In this document: piece after piece, positions 1-8,636 of the stretch | Numbering within the stretch: the stretch's first letter is position 1 | Layout of the letters: every line of letters begins with the position of its first letter | Assembly (NCBI GenBank): GCA_002928875.1 | Contig: PERO01000017.1 | Location: forward strand, 32,057-96,056 | DNA: 64,000 bases | Direction: 5' to 3' | Source: Methylobacterium sp. | Lineage (GTDB): Bacteria > Pseudomonadota > Alphaproteobacteria > Rhizobiales > Beijerinckiaceae | Translations under genes and position numbers: made by a program | Notes under the pieces: model-generated | Told to the model about the DNA's origin: nothing | Database searches by the model: none | What the model saw: only the letters and a program-made list of their open reading frames with translations

Positions 1-776
1 ATCGCCGCGAGCCGCTCGGCCGCGATCGCGTGGCTGACGAGGATGTGCCAGGGCTCGTCGTTCAGCAGCATCGCCGCGGAAAGGGCAGCTTCCGCGAGCG
101 CGAGCCCGGCATCCGAGCCGCCGCCCGAGACGAGAATGCCGGAGCGCGCGGTTTCCGGCACGGCCTCGGCCGCATCGCGCGTGGCATCGCGCAGATAGCC
201 GGCATAATGGATCTGCCGGGCAAGATCGGGCGTCACGGGCCAGGATCGGTCGAGCGGCAAAGTGTCGTCGCCATGCACGAGCACGCCGTCATAGGCAGCG
301 AGCCGGTTCAGCACGCTTTCGGCCCGGCCCGGCTTCGCGGGTGGGTTGAGAACATCGCGGATCGAGCAGAGCAGCAGCGGGCGCGGCCGGCGCGCCGCGA
401 TCCGGGCGAGCAGCGCCTCGAATTCCCCCGCAAGCGCTCGCCTGCCGAACGGGTAGAGTTCCGTGATGACGCAATCGGGTTCCGCCTGCTCATAGGCCTC
501 GAGCAGCAGCCTTGTCCGCTCGGCCAGTGTTTCGGGGCGCATGACTTCCCCGGAATCGTCCAGAAGCCGCGAGAAATCGCCGTTCCGGCAATGCACGGCC
601 GGAAGCTGCACCAGCGCGAGCCCGCCGGTCTCGATCGTGGCATTGACGCGCCCGCCCGAGACGAGCGTCACGCGCGTGCCGGCCTGCGCGAGCGCCCGGC
701 CGAGCGCGGCCATCCGCGCGAAATGCCCGACGCCCAGCAGATGCGTGACGACGATGAAGACGTGGCGCGGCATCAT
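1..776 (-). CDS. MurG-like glycosyltransferase, 3' part (runs off left edge)
   Basis: An open frame of about 258 codons starts at the ATG at 776 and is still open at base 1, so the C-terminus is missing. The N-terminus (MMPRHVFIVVTHLLGVGHF) has the glycine/histidine loop of GT-B enzymes of the MurG/COG4671 type, and a CSIRDVL motif near residue 120 matches the GIRDVLD motif of the protein encoded at 3195-4451. The start codon overlaps the stop of the preceding gene as ATGA, so the two are translationally coupled. It probably transfers a sugar in surface glycan or glycolipid synthesis with the three upstream transferases. Donor and acceptor cannot be read from the sequence. Confidence 0.8.
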   Translation of the reverse strand, partial: MMPRHVFIVVTHLLGVGHFARMAALGRALAQAGTRVTLVSGGRVNATIETGGLALVQLPAVHCRNGDFSRLLDDSGEVMRPETLAERTRLLLEAYEQAEPDCVITELYPFGRRALAGEFEALLARIAARRPRPLLLCSIRDVLNPPAKPGRAESVLNRLAAYDGVLVHGDDTLPLDRSWPVTPDLARQIHYAGYLRDATRDAAEAVPETARSGILVSGGGSDAGLALAEAALSAAMLLNDEPWHILVSHAIAAERLAA

Positions 777-1894
777 CCGCCCTCCCCTGCCGGCGCGATG
801 CCCGCCGATCGCGCGGCCTCCGCGAAGCGCGCCGCCATGGAAGCGAGGCTGCGTTCGGCCAGGATGAAGCGCCGCACCAACGCGCGCCGTTCCGCGAGCC
901 CGGCGCGATCGCGCGAGAGGGCCCGCAGGGCCGCGCCATAGGCCTCCGGCGTCACGGCATCGACCAGCACGCTCGCGGGCGCGAGGGCCTCCGGCACGCC
1001 GCCGATGCGCCCGGCGAGGCACGGCACGCCATGGAGCTGCGCTTCGAGATAGGCCATGCCATAGGCCTCCTGCAGACCGGGCCAGACGCAGAGATCGGCG
1101 GTCCGGAACGCCTCGCCGAGCGTCTCGCGCCCGCTTTCCCCATGAAGCCGCACGCGGTCGCCGAAACGGGCAAAAAGCGCCGCGACCGTCGCGCGGGCCG
1201 GTCCGTCCCCGTGGATGTCGAGGATGAAATCCTCGGTCGCGATGGCCTGCATCGCCTCGGCCAGCAAGGTGTAGGAGGCGAGTTTCGCGCCCTCGCGCAT
1301 CATCGCCACGGTGATGAGCCGCAACGGTCCCTCGCCTGCGGCTCCGCGCGCCGCCGCCGCCTCGGCCATGGGCCAGGCTCGCGGATCGAGCCCTGCCGGG
1401 ATCGTCACGATCTGCTGGCCGGGTTGCCTCACGCTTTCGAGCAGCGGGCGGTCCGCCGCGCTCGCCGCGACGATGAGCCGCGCCGCCGCGACCCCCGCCC
1501 GCGCGCGGATCTCGCCCGCGCGATGCGGCCCGGTGAGCCGTTTCCCCGCGAGGCTCGGTTCGGCCACGACGTAAGGCACGCCGAGCGCACGAGCGAGTTC
1601 CGGGCCGATGCAATCGGGCGCGCGGTAGTAATTGTGGTAGCAGAAGACGAGGCGCGCCCCGGCGATCAGCGCGGGATCGGCGAGGATGCGGGCGGTCTCT
1701 GCGGCGCCTTGCCGGAACAGGGCCTCGAAGGCCGCCTCGCCTCCCGCCTTGGCCACGGTCCGCAGGCGGCTCGCGAGGCGCACCTCCCAGCCCAGGCCTT
1801 CCAGCGCCGCGATCCAGTGGCGGGCGATGGTGCGATCGCCCGAGGGCACCGGATGATCCGGCGGCTTCATCGGTGCGAGGAACAGCGCGATCAT
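773..1894 (-). CDS. GT4-family glycosyltransferase
   Basis: A 373-residue GT-B glycosyltransferase. I chose the ATG at 1894 (MIALFLAPMKPPDHPVPSGD) because it overlaps the upstream stop as ATGA; a longer in-frame extension has arginine/glycine-rich, non-homologous sequence. Visible family features are the N-terminal MKPPDHPVPSGDR donor/acceptor loop, the linker around IPAGLDPRAWP, and the C-terminal GLQEAYGMAYLEAQLHG nucleotide-sugar motif followed by PCLAGRIGGVPEAL. This is a retaining GT4-type pattern. It is the third gene of a four-gene transferase operon, cytoplasmic with no membrane segment. Substrate unknown. Confidence 0.88.
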   Translation of the reverse strand: MIALFLAPMKPPDHPVPSGDRTIARHWIAALEGLGWEVRLASRLRTVAKAGGEAAFEALFRQGAAETARILADPALIAGARLVFCYHNYYRAPDCIGPELARALGVPYVVAEPSLAGKRLTGPHRAGEIRARAGVAAARLIVAASAADRPLLESVRQPGQQIVTIPAGLDPRAWPMAEAAAARGAAGEGPLRLITVAMMREGAKLASYTLLAEAMQAIATEDFILDIHGDGPARATVAALFARFGDRVRLHGESGRETLGEAFRTADLCVWPGLQEAYGMAYLEAQLHGVPCLAGRIGGVPEALAPASVLVDAVTPEAYGAALRALSRDRAGLAERRALVRRFILAERSLASMAARFAEAARSAGIAPAGEGG

Positions 1895-3195
1895 GCGCGG
1901 CGCGGGCCGGTATCCGCCCCGTCCACGGCCTCGTCCACGCTCTTGTCGACGGCCTGGGCGAGCCATTGCGCGAGGCGATCGAGGCCGCCCTCGAACGAGA
2001 AATCCCGCGCGACCCGCGCCCGTGCCGTGGCCCCGAGCGTCGCGCGCAATCCGGCATCGCGGATCAGGCGTTCGAGCGCGCCCGCCAGCGCCGCCGGGTC
2101 GCCCGGCGGGACGAGCAGGCCTTCCTCGCCGTCGCGGATGAATTCCGGCACGGCGGCGAAGCGCGTCGAGACGAGCGGCAGGCCTTGCGAAGCGGCCTCC
2201 ATCAGCACATTGGGCAATCCGTCGCGGTCGCCATCCGCACCGGGCTTGCTCGGCAGCACGAAGAGATCAGCCGCCTGCAGATGGCCGATCACCCGGTCCT
2301 GCGGCAAGGCTCCCGTGAAGGTGAGGCGCGCGGCGATCCCCGCCGCCTCGGCCTGCTTCTTCAGGGCCGGCAGCAACGGGCCGGAGCCCACCAGCGTCAG
2401 CCGCCAGTCGAGATCCGCCGGCAGCAGGGCCAGAGACGCGAGGAGATCGTCGAACCCCTTCTTCTCCACGGCGCGGCCCACCGAGACGATCTGCACCGGC
2501 CCGTCTGTCGGGCGGGTCGGACGCGCGGCCGGATCGGGAAAACGCGTCAGATCGAGGCCGTGATAGACGAGATGAACCTTGTCCGCCGCCTCCGGGCCGG
2601 CGGCGCGCCGCAATTCCTGCCAGCCATCCCGCGTGCAGGTCACGCCCCAGCGGCAGGCCGCGATCTTCTCGCGCTTCTCCCAGTCGGGGATGGTCCAGAT
2701 ATCCTTGGCATGCGCGGAGAAGGTGAATTCCCGGCCGGTGAGCAGCGCCGCATAGCGCGCGACACTGCCGGGCGTGTGCAGGAAATGCACGTGGAAATGC
2801 CGGATCGCCGGGTCCACCTCGCGCGCGAAGACGCAGGCCTGCCCGAAGCGCCGCAGGCGGTTCGGCGTGAGGTCACGCGCGAGATCCTTCAGGAAGACGC
2901 GCGCCATCGCGCCGAAACCGGGCTGGCGCAGGGCCCAGCCGATGCCTTTCATCACCCGCCAGGGGGCATGGTAGAGATATTCCGGCAGGTAGAATTTCGG
3001 GGCCGCGATGCTCTTGTGCATCGGGTGGAGATATTTGTCGGTCGGCTGGCGCAGCGACCAGATGTCGATCGCGAAGCCCTCGCGTTCGAGGCCCAGGATC
3101 TCCTGGGCGATGAAGGTTTCGGAGAGGCGCGGATAGCCCTTGAGGATGACGGCAAGCCGCCGCCCCGTGCGCCCGCTTTCGGCCGGAAGAAACAT
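1891..3195 (-). CDS. GT4-family glycosyltransferase (colanic-acid-type)
   Basis: A 434-residue GT-B transferase beginning MFLPAESGRTGRRLAVILKG. The ATG at 3195 shares one base with the upstream stop (TGATG). Motifs are LKGYPRLSETFI (N-domain), FSAHAKDIW, VYHGLDLTRF, VSVGRAVEKKGFDDLL and GLPNVLMEAASQGLPLVST, which contains the EX7E element of GT4 enzymes. The SETFI/SAHAKDIW pattern resembles WcaL/AmsK-like exopolysaccharide transferases. It most likely adds a hexose to a lipid-linked or envelope oligosaccharide. The exact linkage is inference only. Confidence 0.9.
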   Translation of the reverse strand: MFLPAESGRTGRRLAVILKGYPRLSETFIAQEILGLEREGFAIDIWSLRQPTDKYLHPMHKSIAAPKFYLPEYLYHAPWRVMKGIGWALRQPGFGAMARVFLKDLARDLTPNRLRRFGQACVFAREVDPAIRHFHVHFLHTPGSVARYAALLTGREFTFSAHAKDIWTIPDWEKREKIAACRWGVTCTRDGWQELRRAAGPEAADKVHLVYHGLDLTRFPDPAARPTRPTDGPVQIVSVGRAVEKKGFDDLLASLALLPADLDWRLTLVGSGPLLPALKKQAEAAGIAARLTFTGALPQDRVIGHLQAADLFVLPSKPGADGDRDGLPNVLMEAASQGLPLVSTRFAAVPEFIRDGEEGLLVPPGDPAALAGALERLIRDAGLRATLGATARARVARDFSFEGGLDRLAQWLAQAVDKSVDEAVDGADTGPRRA

Positions 3196-4451
3196 CAGTG
3201 GCTTCTTATCAGCTCTTTCCGGGGCAGCACCATCGGCATGCGGGGCCGCATCAGTTCGTCGCAGACCGTGGGCAGACCGTCGAGCAGGTTCTCGAGCTTC
3301 ACGCTGGAGGGCCGGGGCCGGTCGCCGAGCGTGGAAAGCTCGTGGATCATCTGCTCGACATTGGCGAGACGGTCCGGCCCCTCGCGCAATTCGCGCACGA
3401 GGCCGAGTTCGGCGGCGCGGCGGGCGCGGATCGCCTGTTCCTTGCGCGGGAATTCGCGCGGGACGATGACGCTCGGCTTGTCGAAGGAGAGGATCTCGCA
3501 GAACGTGTTGTAGCCACCCATCGCGACCACGCCCGCCGCCCGGCTGATGAGACGCTCGATCTTGGGGTCGAAGGCGATGTGATCGACATTCGGCAGGCGC
3601 TCGATGCGCGCGGCGAATTCGTGCCGGTGCGAGCGCGACAGATAGGGTCCGGTGACGATCAGCGCCGGCATCGGCATGTCCGGCTTCGCCTCGTAGGCGG
3701 AAAGCGCGAGATCGATGATGGATGCGCCATCGCCGCCGCCGCCGGTCGCGACCAGGATGAACGGACCCTTCGCGATCTTGGGGTAGCGCACGGCAGCGGG
3801 CCCGCGCGGCACGGTGCGGCGCAGGTAGCCCGTATAGGTGATCTTTGAGGCGATGCGCTCCGGCAGGGGAACGCCGTCCAGCGGCCGGAAGAAGCGCTCG
3901 AGCCCGTAGACGAAGATGTCGTCGTAGAAATCCGAAACCGCCTCGACCGCCCCGCGCGAGATCCATTCGTTGCGCACGGTCTCGGGATCATCCAGCACGT
4001 CGCGGATGCCGAGGACGATGCGGCAGCCGGTTTTGCTCAGGAATTCGAGCGTCGGCAGCAATTCGCCCTGGAAGCCGGTCGGCTCCTTGTCGGCGATGAA
4101 CACATCCGGCCGGAAGGCGCGCGTCGCCTCGTAGATGATGGCGCGGCGCAGATCCACGACCTCGCGGATATCCATGCGCAGATTGGCGCTCGAATAGGTG
4201 CCGGCCTTGGTCTTGGTGACGCTGGGGATATGGACGAAATCGATCCCCTCGCCGAAATGGAAGCTGCCCGCCAGCGGCGAGCCGGAGAGGATCAGCACCG
4301 AGACATCCGGCCCGCTGCCCACGATGGCGTTGGCCAGCGAGCGCGTGCGGCGGATATGCCCCAGCCCGAAGGTGTCGTGGCTGTAGAAGAGAACGCGCGT
4401 GGGTCGAGAAGACATCAGACGGGGTTGCGTCCTTGCGCCAAATCCGGTCAT
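3195..4451 (-). CDS. predicted glycosyltransferase of the COG4671 type
   Basis: A 418-residue protein containing FYSHDTFGLGHIRRTRSLA near the N-terminus, LGIRDVLDDP in the middle and GGYNTFCEILS in the C-domain, the signature set of MurG-like COG4671 transferases. I prefer the ATG at 4451 because GGAGGGGG lies 9 bases upstream; MSSRPTRVLFYSHD at 4415 is an alternative without a good ribosome binding site. It is first in a four-gene operon whose members overlap by 1 to 4 bases. The paralogue at the left edge shares the GHI/IRDVL motifs, so the operon has two MurG-like and two GT4 enzymes. Confidence 0.87.
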   Translation of the reverse strand: MTGFGARTQPRLMSSRPTRVLFYSHDTFGLGHIRRTRSLANAIVGSGPDVSVLILSGSPLAGSFHFGEGIDFVHIPSVTKTKAGTYSSANLRMDIREVVDLRRAIIYEATRAFRPDVFIADKEPTGFQGELLPTLEFLSKTGCRIVLGIRDVLDDPETVRNEWISRGAVEAVSDFYDDIFVYGLERFFRPLDGVPLPERIASKITYTGYLRRTVPRGPAAVRYPKIAKGPFILVATGGGGDGASIIDLALSAYEAKPDMPMPALIVTGPYLSRSHRHEFAARIERLPNVDHIAFDPKIERLISRAAGVVAMGGYNTFCEILSFDKPSVIVPREFPRKEQAIRARRAAELGLVRELREGPDRLANVEQMIHELSTLGDRPRPSSVKLENLLDGLPTVCDELMRPRMPMVLPRKELIRSH

Positions 4452-4765
4452 CGTCGCAGGCCCCCTCCCTACGCGGCGGCAGGGCGGGCCGCCTGAAACC
4501 TTGCAAAGAACTGCACTTCCCCGATGCAATCCCGTGGCGAAACGCCCGTATCAGCGAGCCACGTTATTCTGCAGGCCAAGACCCGACGGGAACATGACAG
4601 CACGCAGATGGCAAAAAAGAAATCACAAAATCGTGTCTCCGCTGCCAGTTGATGTCACGAAAAAACGTAGAATTTCCCATGGGTCCGGCTTGTTGCACCA
4701 GGCAAGGCGTGGTTGAATCCGGCGCTTCCTACAGAAGATCGGCCCAATCTCCAACTGAGGCAGAA
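4452..4765. other. divergent intergenic region
   Basis: This 314-base stretch separates the glycosyltransferase operon (leftward) from the exported-protein/SCO1 genes (rightward). Its middle, about 4600-4680, is clearly more AT-rich than the surroundings, as expected for divergent promoters. I could not name a convincing -35/-10 pair. No conserved small ORF or RNA was recognised. Confidence 0.5.
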
Positions 4766-5224
4766 ATGCAACATTTGCTTGCGACCTTGTCGCTCGGTCT
4801 CCTGATCGGCCTTGCGCCGGTTTCGACCGGGCAGGCCCAGTCGGGCCCCGCGCCGGCCGCACCGCCGCCGCAGATGGTCAAGGTCAGCGGCGAGATCGTC
4901 GATACCTGGTGCAATGTCTCCGGGCTGATGTTCGGGCTTGGCACGGCGCATTACCAATGCGCGGTCTGGTGCACGCTCGGGGGGATTCCGGTCGCCATCC
5001 GCGACAAGGACGGCAACCTGTTCCTGATCCTCAAGATCGAGAACGACGATCTCGCGGTCAATTCGCCGCGCCTCGCGCGCTTCCAGGCGCATGAGGTGAC
5101 GGTCGAGGGCGAATTGCTCGAACGCGACGGCGTGAAATACCTGCTCGTCACGCAGGTCGCCGACGACAAGGGCGTGATCAACATGACCCATGCCGAACAT
5201 GGCATCCAGCCCTTCGGACAGTGA
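4766..5224 (+). CDS. exported cysteine-containing protein, upstream of SCO1
   Basis: A 152-residue protein with a signal peptide of about 24 residues (MQHLLATLSLGLLIGLAPVS, cleavage near GQAQS). The ATG at 4766 is used because GAGG precedes it by 5 bases. The mature part reads as a small beta-rich domain, VKVSGEIVDTWC...CAVWCTLGG...VAIRDKDGNLFL, with three cysteines. The pattern G-x-I/V-V-D-x-x-C, a later C-x3-C, then a D/E-G-x-L strand recurs in the next protein, so the two look like divergent paralogues. Together with the SCO1-like gene that follows, a role in copper or cytochrome-oxidase maturation is plausible but inferred only from position. Confidence 0.75.
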   Translation: MQHLLATLSLGLLIGLAPVSTGQAQSGPAPAAPPPQMVKVSGEIVDTWCNVSGLMFGLGTAHYQCAVWCTLGGIPVAIRDKDGNLFLILKIENDDLAVNSPRLARFQAHEVTVEGELLERDGVKYLLVTQVADDKGVINMTHAEHGIQPFGQ

Positions 5225-5233
5225 GGCCAGCGC

Positions 5234-5743
5234 ATGCGGATCGTCGGTTTGTCTCTCCTCCTGCTGGTCGCTGCGCTGCTTCCGGCCCGTGCGGCCGATC
5301 CCTGGGGCATTGCCGGCGAGAAGGAGCAGGTGGTCATCGGCCAGGTGGTCGATGTCCTCTGCCATCTGAAGAAGGATTGCCCGGCCAATTGCGGCGGCGG
5401 CCGGCGGCAGCTCGGCATCGTCGATGCCGAGGGGCGCCTGCGCATGGTCGCGAAGGGCCAGGTGGATTTCGCCAATGCCGTTCCCGATCTCCTCGCCTAT
5501 TGCGGCAAGCGCATCGAGGCCGACGGGCTGCTGATCGAGAATCCCGTCATCACCCTGTTCTTCCTGCAGCGCATCCGGCACGAGGGCTCGGCGGATTTCC
5601 AGCCGGCGGAGCGCTTCATCCAGGAATGGACCGCCCGCAACGGCGCATCCTCCGAATGGTTCCGCGACGATCCCGAGACCAAGGCGATCATCGGCGAGGT
5701 CGGGCCGCTCGGCATCAAGGGCCTCGTGCCGCCGCCGCAGTGA
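5234..5743 (+). CDS. exported cysteine-containing protein, paralogue of the preceding gene
   Basis: A 169-residue protein with a clear Sec signal (MRIVGLSLLLLVAALLPARA, cleavage before ADPWG). It starts 9 bases after the previous stop, with GAGG as ribosome binding site. The core VVIGQVVDVLC...CPANCGGGRRQLGIVDAEG parallels the preceding protein and again holds one cysteine after the first strand and a C-x3-C pair. The C-terminal region is unrelated. The metal- or thiol-binding role is a guess from the cysteines and the downstream SCO1 gene. Confidence 0.72.
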   Translation: MRIVGLSLLLLVAALLPARAADPWGIAGEKEQVVIGQVVDVLCHLKKDCPANCGGGRRQLGIVDAEGRLRMVAKGQVDFANAVPDLLAYCGKRIEADGLLIENPVITLFFLQRIRHEGSADFQPAERFIQEWTARNGASSEWFRDDPETKAIIGEVGPLGIKGLVPPPQ

Positions 5744-5797
5744 TGGCGCGCGTTTCATGATCCCGAACCCCTCCGCAATTCCGGCGAGGCTCGCAGC

Positions 5798-6526
5798 ATG
5801 ACGATCCGGTTTCCGGCCGACCGGCCCGATCGCCGCCGCGTGATGCGGCTCGCGGCCGGGCTCTGGCTTGGCTTCGGCACGCCATTTTCGGTGTTCGCGC
5901 AGCATGCGGGCCACGGTGCTGGCCACGGCGCGGGTCATGGCGCCGGCCATGGCGCCGGACACGGGGCGACGCCAGCCCAGCCCCCGGCCGCGCGGCCCGA
6001 TCCGCTGGCCGGGCGCTTCGGCGGCGCCTTCACGCTGACCCGGCAGGATGGCCAGCGCGTGACCGAGCGCGACTTCCTCGGCCGGCACATGCTGGTCTAT
6101 TTCGGCTTCACGCGCTGCACGGATACCTGCCCCATCGACATGCCGATGATCGCGACGGCCCTCGACCGGCTGGGAGCTCTGGCCGATCGCGTCACGCCGG
6201 TCTTCGTCACGGTCGATCCGGAGGACAGCCCGGCCGTTTTGCGCGATTATCTCGCCGGGCTGCATCCGCGTTTCGTCGGCCTCACGGGCACGGAGGCCGA
6301 ACTTGCAGCGGTGGCGCGAATCTATCGCGTGCATCGCCGCCAACTCGCGGTCGCGCCGCAATCCGGCCGGCAGACGCATCACCACCAGCATGGCGGCGGC
6401 TTCACCATCGATCACGGCTCGCTGGCCTATCTGATGGATGCGAAGGGACAATTCGTCACGCTGTTTCCGCACGCCACCGGCGCGGATCGCTATGCGGAAG
6501 TGCTGGCGCGCTATCTCGGGCCCTGA
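5798..6526 (+). CDS. SCO1/SenC/PrrC-family copper-binding thioredoxin-fold protein
   Basis: A 242-residue exported protein. An arginine-rich start (DRRRVMRLAAGLWLGFG) is Tat-like. Residues 36-56 are a His-Gly-Ala-Gly run of six histidines. The thioredoxin-like domain follows with CTDTCP (C107, C111) and the conserved copper histidine H206 in IDHGS, the three ligands of the SCO family. A second histidine patch (THHHQH) precedes H206. SCO proteins deliver copper to the CuA site of cytochrome oxidase or act as thiol reductases. GCGAGG lies 8 bases before the ATG. No cox genes are present in the window, so the target oxidase is elsewhere. Confidence 0.92.
   Translation: MTIRFPADRPDRRRVMRLAAGLWLGFGTPFSVFAQHAGHGAGHGAGHGAGHGAGHGATPAQPPAARPDPLAGRFGGAFTLTRQDGQRVTERDFLGRHMLVYFGFTRCTDTCPIDMPMIATALDRLGALADRVTPVFVTVDPEDSPAVLRDYLAGLHPRFVGLTGTEAELAAVARIYRVHRRQLAVAPQSGRQTHHHQHGGGFTIDHGSLAYLMDAKGQFVTLFPHATGADRYAEVLARYLGP
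5903..5965 (+). repeat. in-frame His-Gly-Ala-Gly repeat in the SCO1-like gene
   Basis: A degenerate 12-base unit encoding HGAG is repeated about five times in frame (codons 36-56). The units differ at third positions, so this is not a very recent slippage expansion. It lies just after the signal peptide and probably forms a flexible metal-binding tail. Confidence 0.8.
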
Positions 6527-6532
6527 GGCGCC

Positions 6533-7351
6533 TCAGCCATAGATGCTCGGATGATCGATGATGTCGTGGCAGACGAGCCCCGGCACCGGGCGGTATTCGG
6601 TTTCGTGCCGCCCGTCGGGGTGAAGATGGTGCAGCAGATAGCCCACCGTCCGGGTCCCGAATGTCTGCTGCCAGTCGGGATGCACCACGAAGGACGTCGC
6701 CGGCGCGGAGCAATGGCGCGTCGCCCCGATCCACGGCGCGCGCCATTGATGGAGATGGCCGGAGAGCACGAGCGTCGGCGCGGCAGCGCCCCAGGCCTGG
6801 CAGAGCCGCTGGCGCGCGCGCCGCGAGAGGAACCATTGCGGCGGCGAATCCGGCTCGTCGTAAAGCTCCGCCGCCATGGGCATGTGCAGAGCCAGCAGCA
6901 GCCGGCGCCCCTCGAGCTGCTCGGAGGCCTGCTGCAGCAGGCGGAACTGGTCGGCGGCGAAGGGCGTGTCGAGATCGAGAACCTGCGTGTTCAGCCCCAC
7001 GAGGCGCCAGCCGGGGCAATCCCGCACCCAGGCCGAAGGGCCGACGAGGCTGTGATAGCGGGCCACGCGCTCGGGTGTCACCGGCACGCCGCCGGTGAAG
7101 GATGCTGCCTCGCCCACATCGTGGTTGCCGGGCAGAAGCAGCACTTCCGTGCCCAATCCGCCATGGCTGGCGGCGGCGAAGGCGAGATCCTCGTGGTGCA
7201 GCACGCCATCGAGCGAGAGATCGCCGGTATGGATCACGAAATCCGGTGCCATGGCGCGGATATCGGCGGCGACGCGGTCGAAATTGCCCTGGAACAGGCT
7301 GTTACGCGGCGAGAGATGGGTATCCGAGAGATGGGCGATCCGCACCGCCAT
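6533..7351 (-). CDS. calcineurin-like metallophosphoesterase
   Basis: A 272-residue protein with all metal-binding blocks of the calcineurin-like superfamily in order: HLSDTHLS (D9, H11), HTGDLS, LPGNHDV, a mid-domain histidine in LALHMPM, and SGHLHQW. This layout resembles cyclic-nucleotide phosphodiesterase CpdA and YfcE-like enzymes. It has no signal peptide, so it is cytoplasmic. It ends only 6 bases from the stop of the convergent SCO1-like gene. cAMP hydrolysis is a reasonable guess because a class III cyclase is encoded 7 kb away, but the substrate is not determined. Confidence 0.88.
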   Translation of the reverse strand: MAVRIAHLSDTHLSPRNSLFQGNFDRVAADIRAMAPDFVIHTGDLSLDGVLHHEDLAFAAASHGGLGTEVLLLPGNHDVGEAASFTGGVPVTPERVARYHSLVGPSAWVRDCPGWRLVGLNTQVLDLDTPFAADQFRLLQQASEQLEGRRLLLALHMPMAAELYDEPDSPPQWFLSRRARQRLCQAWGAAAPTLVLSGHLHQWRAPWIGATRHCSAPATSFVVHPDWQQTFGTRTVGYLLHHLHPDGRHETEYRPVPGLVCHDIIDHPSIYG

Positions 7352-7432
7352 CGGCTGCCTCCGAAGGATGGGATCGATCCGCCCGGCGCAACGGCAACGG
7401 CCGCGCCGGGTTAAATCCGCGCGACCGGCCTG

Positions 7433-8518
7433 TCAGAGATAGTCGGCGCGGATATCCACGCTCGAGCGTTCGCCGATATCGTGGAAATGCGCATCGAGCC
7501 ACAGGGCGGCGGCATTGCGTCCCAACGCCTTGAGATGCGTCAGGAAATCCCAATCCGTATTGAACTTGCTGGAGACCGAGAACTCGCTCATCACCTCGTC
7601 CGCGCGGATCGCGTGCACGTTGAGGCGCTTCATGCGGTCGCGATATTCGGGCTTGATCCATTCCTCGTCGATGAGCCGCGTCGCAAACGCGATGGCGCGC
7701 ATTTCCCGGATGAGGGAGGAGTTGAAGCTGATCTCGTTGATGCGGTTGTAGATCGCCGGCGCGCTGCGCGGAATATCCGGCCGGGTGATCGGGTTGATAT
7801 GCACCACGAGGATATCGCGGCATTCGACATCGTAGATCAGCGGGTAGATCGCGGGATTGCCGATATAGCCGCCATCCCAGTAATGTTCGCCATCGATCTC
7901 GACCGCGCGGAACAGCATCGGCAGGCAGGCCGAGGCCAGCACCACATCGGCGGAGAGCATCTCGTTCGTGAAGATCTTCGGCTTGCCGGATTTCACGTTG
8001 GTCGCGCAGAGCCGCAAGGATGTGGTCTTGCATTGGCGCAGCTCGTCGAAATTCACGACCTCGCAGAGCACATCCTTCAGCGGGTTCAGGTTCAGCGGGT
8101 TGAACTGGTAGGGCGAGAAGGCGCGCGTCATCGCGTCGAAGAACTGGTAGCTCACGGTCTCCTGCATGCCCAGCGCGCGCAGCCACAGGTCGATCGGCGT
8201 GGTCTGCGAGGGGCTCGAAAAGCGGCCCTTCGCGCTGACGATGCGCCAGAATTCTTCGAGCTTGTCGCGCGCGCCCTCGCTGCCGCCCTTCATCAGGCCA
8301 TAGGCATAGACGACGGCATTCATGGCCCCGGCGCTGGTGGCGGAGAGGCCCTCGATCTTCAGGCGGCCATCCTCGAGGATCTTGTCGAGCACGCCCCAGC
8401 CGAACGCGCCATGCGCGCCTCCGCCCTGCAATGCCAGGTTTACCTTGCGAATGCCGTGCTCGCTGTTATGGCCCTGAAGGCGGGCGTCGAGCGACTTCAC
8501 GTTGGACTGCGTGTTCAT
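7433..8518 (-). CDS. patatin-like phospholipase
   Basis: A 361-residue patatin-family hydrolase. The oxyanion-hole motif GGGAHGAFGWG is at residues 32-42, the nucleophile serine S62 sits in SATSAGAMN, and the catalytic aspartate is in WDGGYIGNP. The usual G-x-S-x-G is altered to A-x-S-x-G, which is known within the family. There is no signal sequence. Such enzymes release fatty acids from lipids; in PHA-forming bacteria some act on granules, and a 3-hydroxybutyrate dehydrogenase gene lies nearby, but that link is speculative. Confidence 0.88.
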   Translation of the reverse strand: MNTQSNVKSLDARLQGHNSEHGIRKVNLALQGGGAHGAFGWGVLDKILEDGRLKIEGLSATSAGAMNAVVYAYGLMKGGSEGARDKLEEFWRIVSAKGRFSSPSQTTPIDLWLRALGMQETVSYQFFDAMTRAFSPYQFNPLNLNPLKDVLCEVVNFDELRQCKTTSLRLCATNVKSGKPKIFTNEMLSADVVLASACLPMLFRAVEIDGEHYWDGGYIGNPAIYPLIYDVECRDILVVHINPITRPDIPRSAPAIYNRINEISFNSSLIREMRAIAFATRLIDEEWIKPEYRDRMKRLNVHAIRADEVMSEFSVSSKFNTDWDFLTHLKALGRNAAALWLDAHFHDIGERSSVDIRADYL

Positions 8519-8636
8519 GGTTTCCCCCTTGGGAAGCGCGCCCGGCGTTTTTCAGGCGCAAGGGTCGTGCTTGTTGCGCGACCGATATCGCATCCCCCGT
8601 CGGCCCGGCCGACAGGGTCGTTCCAGCCCCGCCGGC

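Noticed and set aside
8530..8575. Possible terminator between patatin and ndh genes
   Set aside because: CCCTTG/CAAGGG arms are far apart with poor pairing between and no T-run on the relevant strand.
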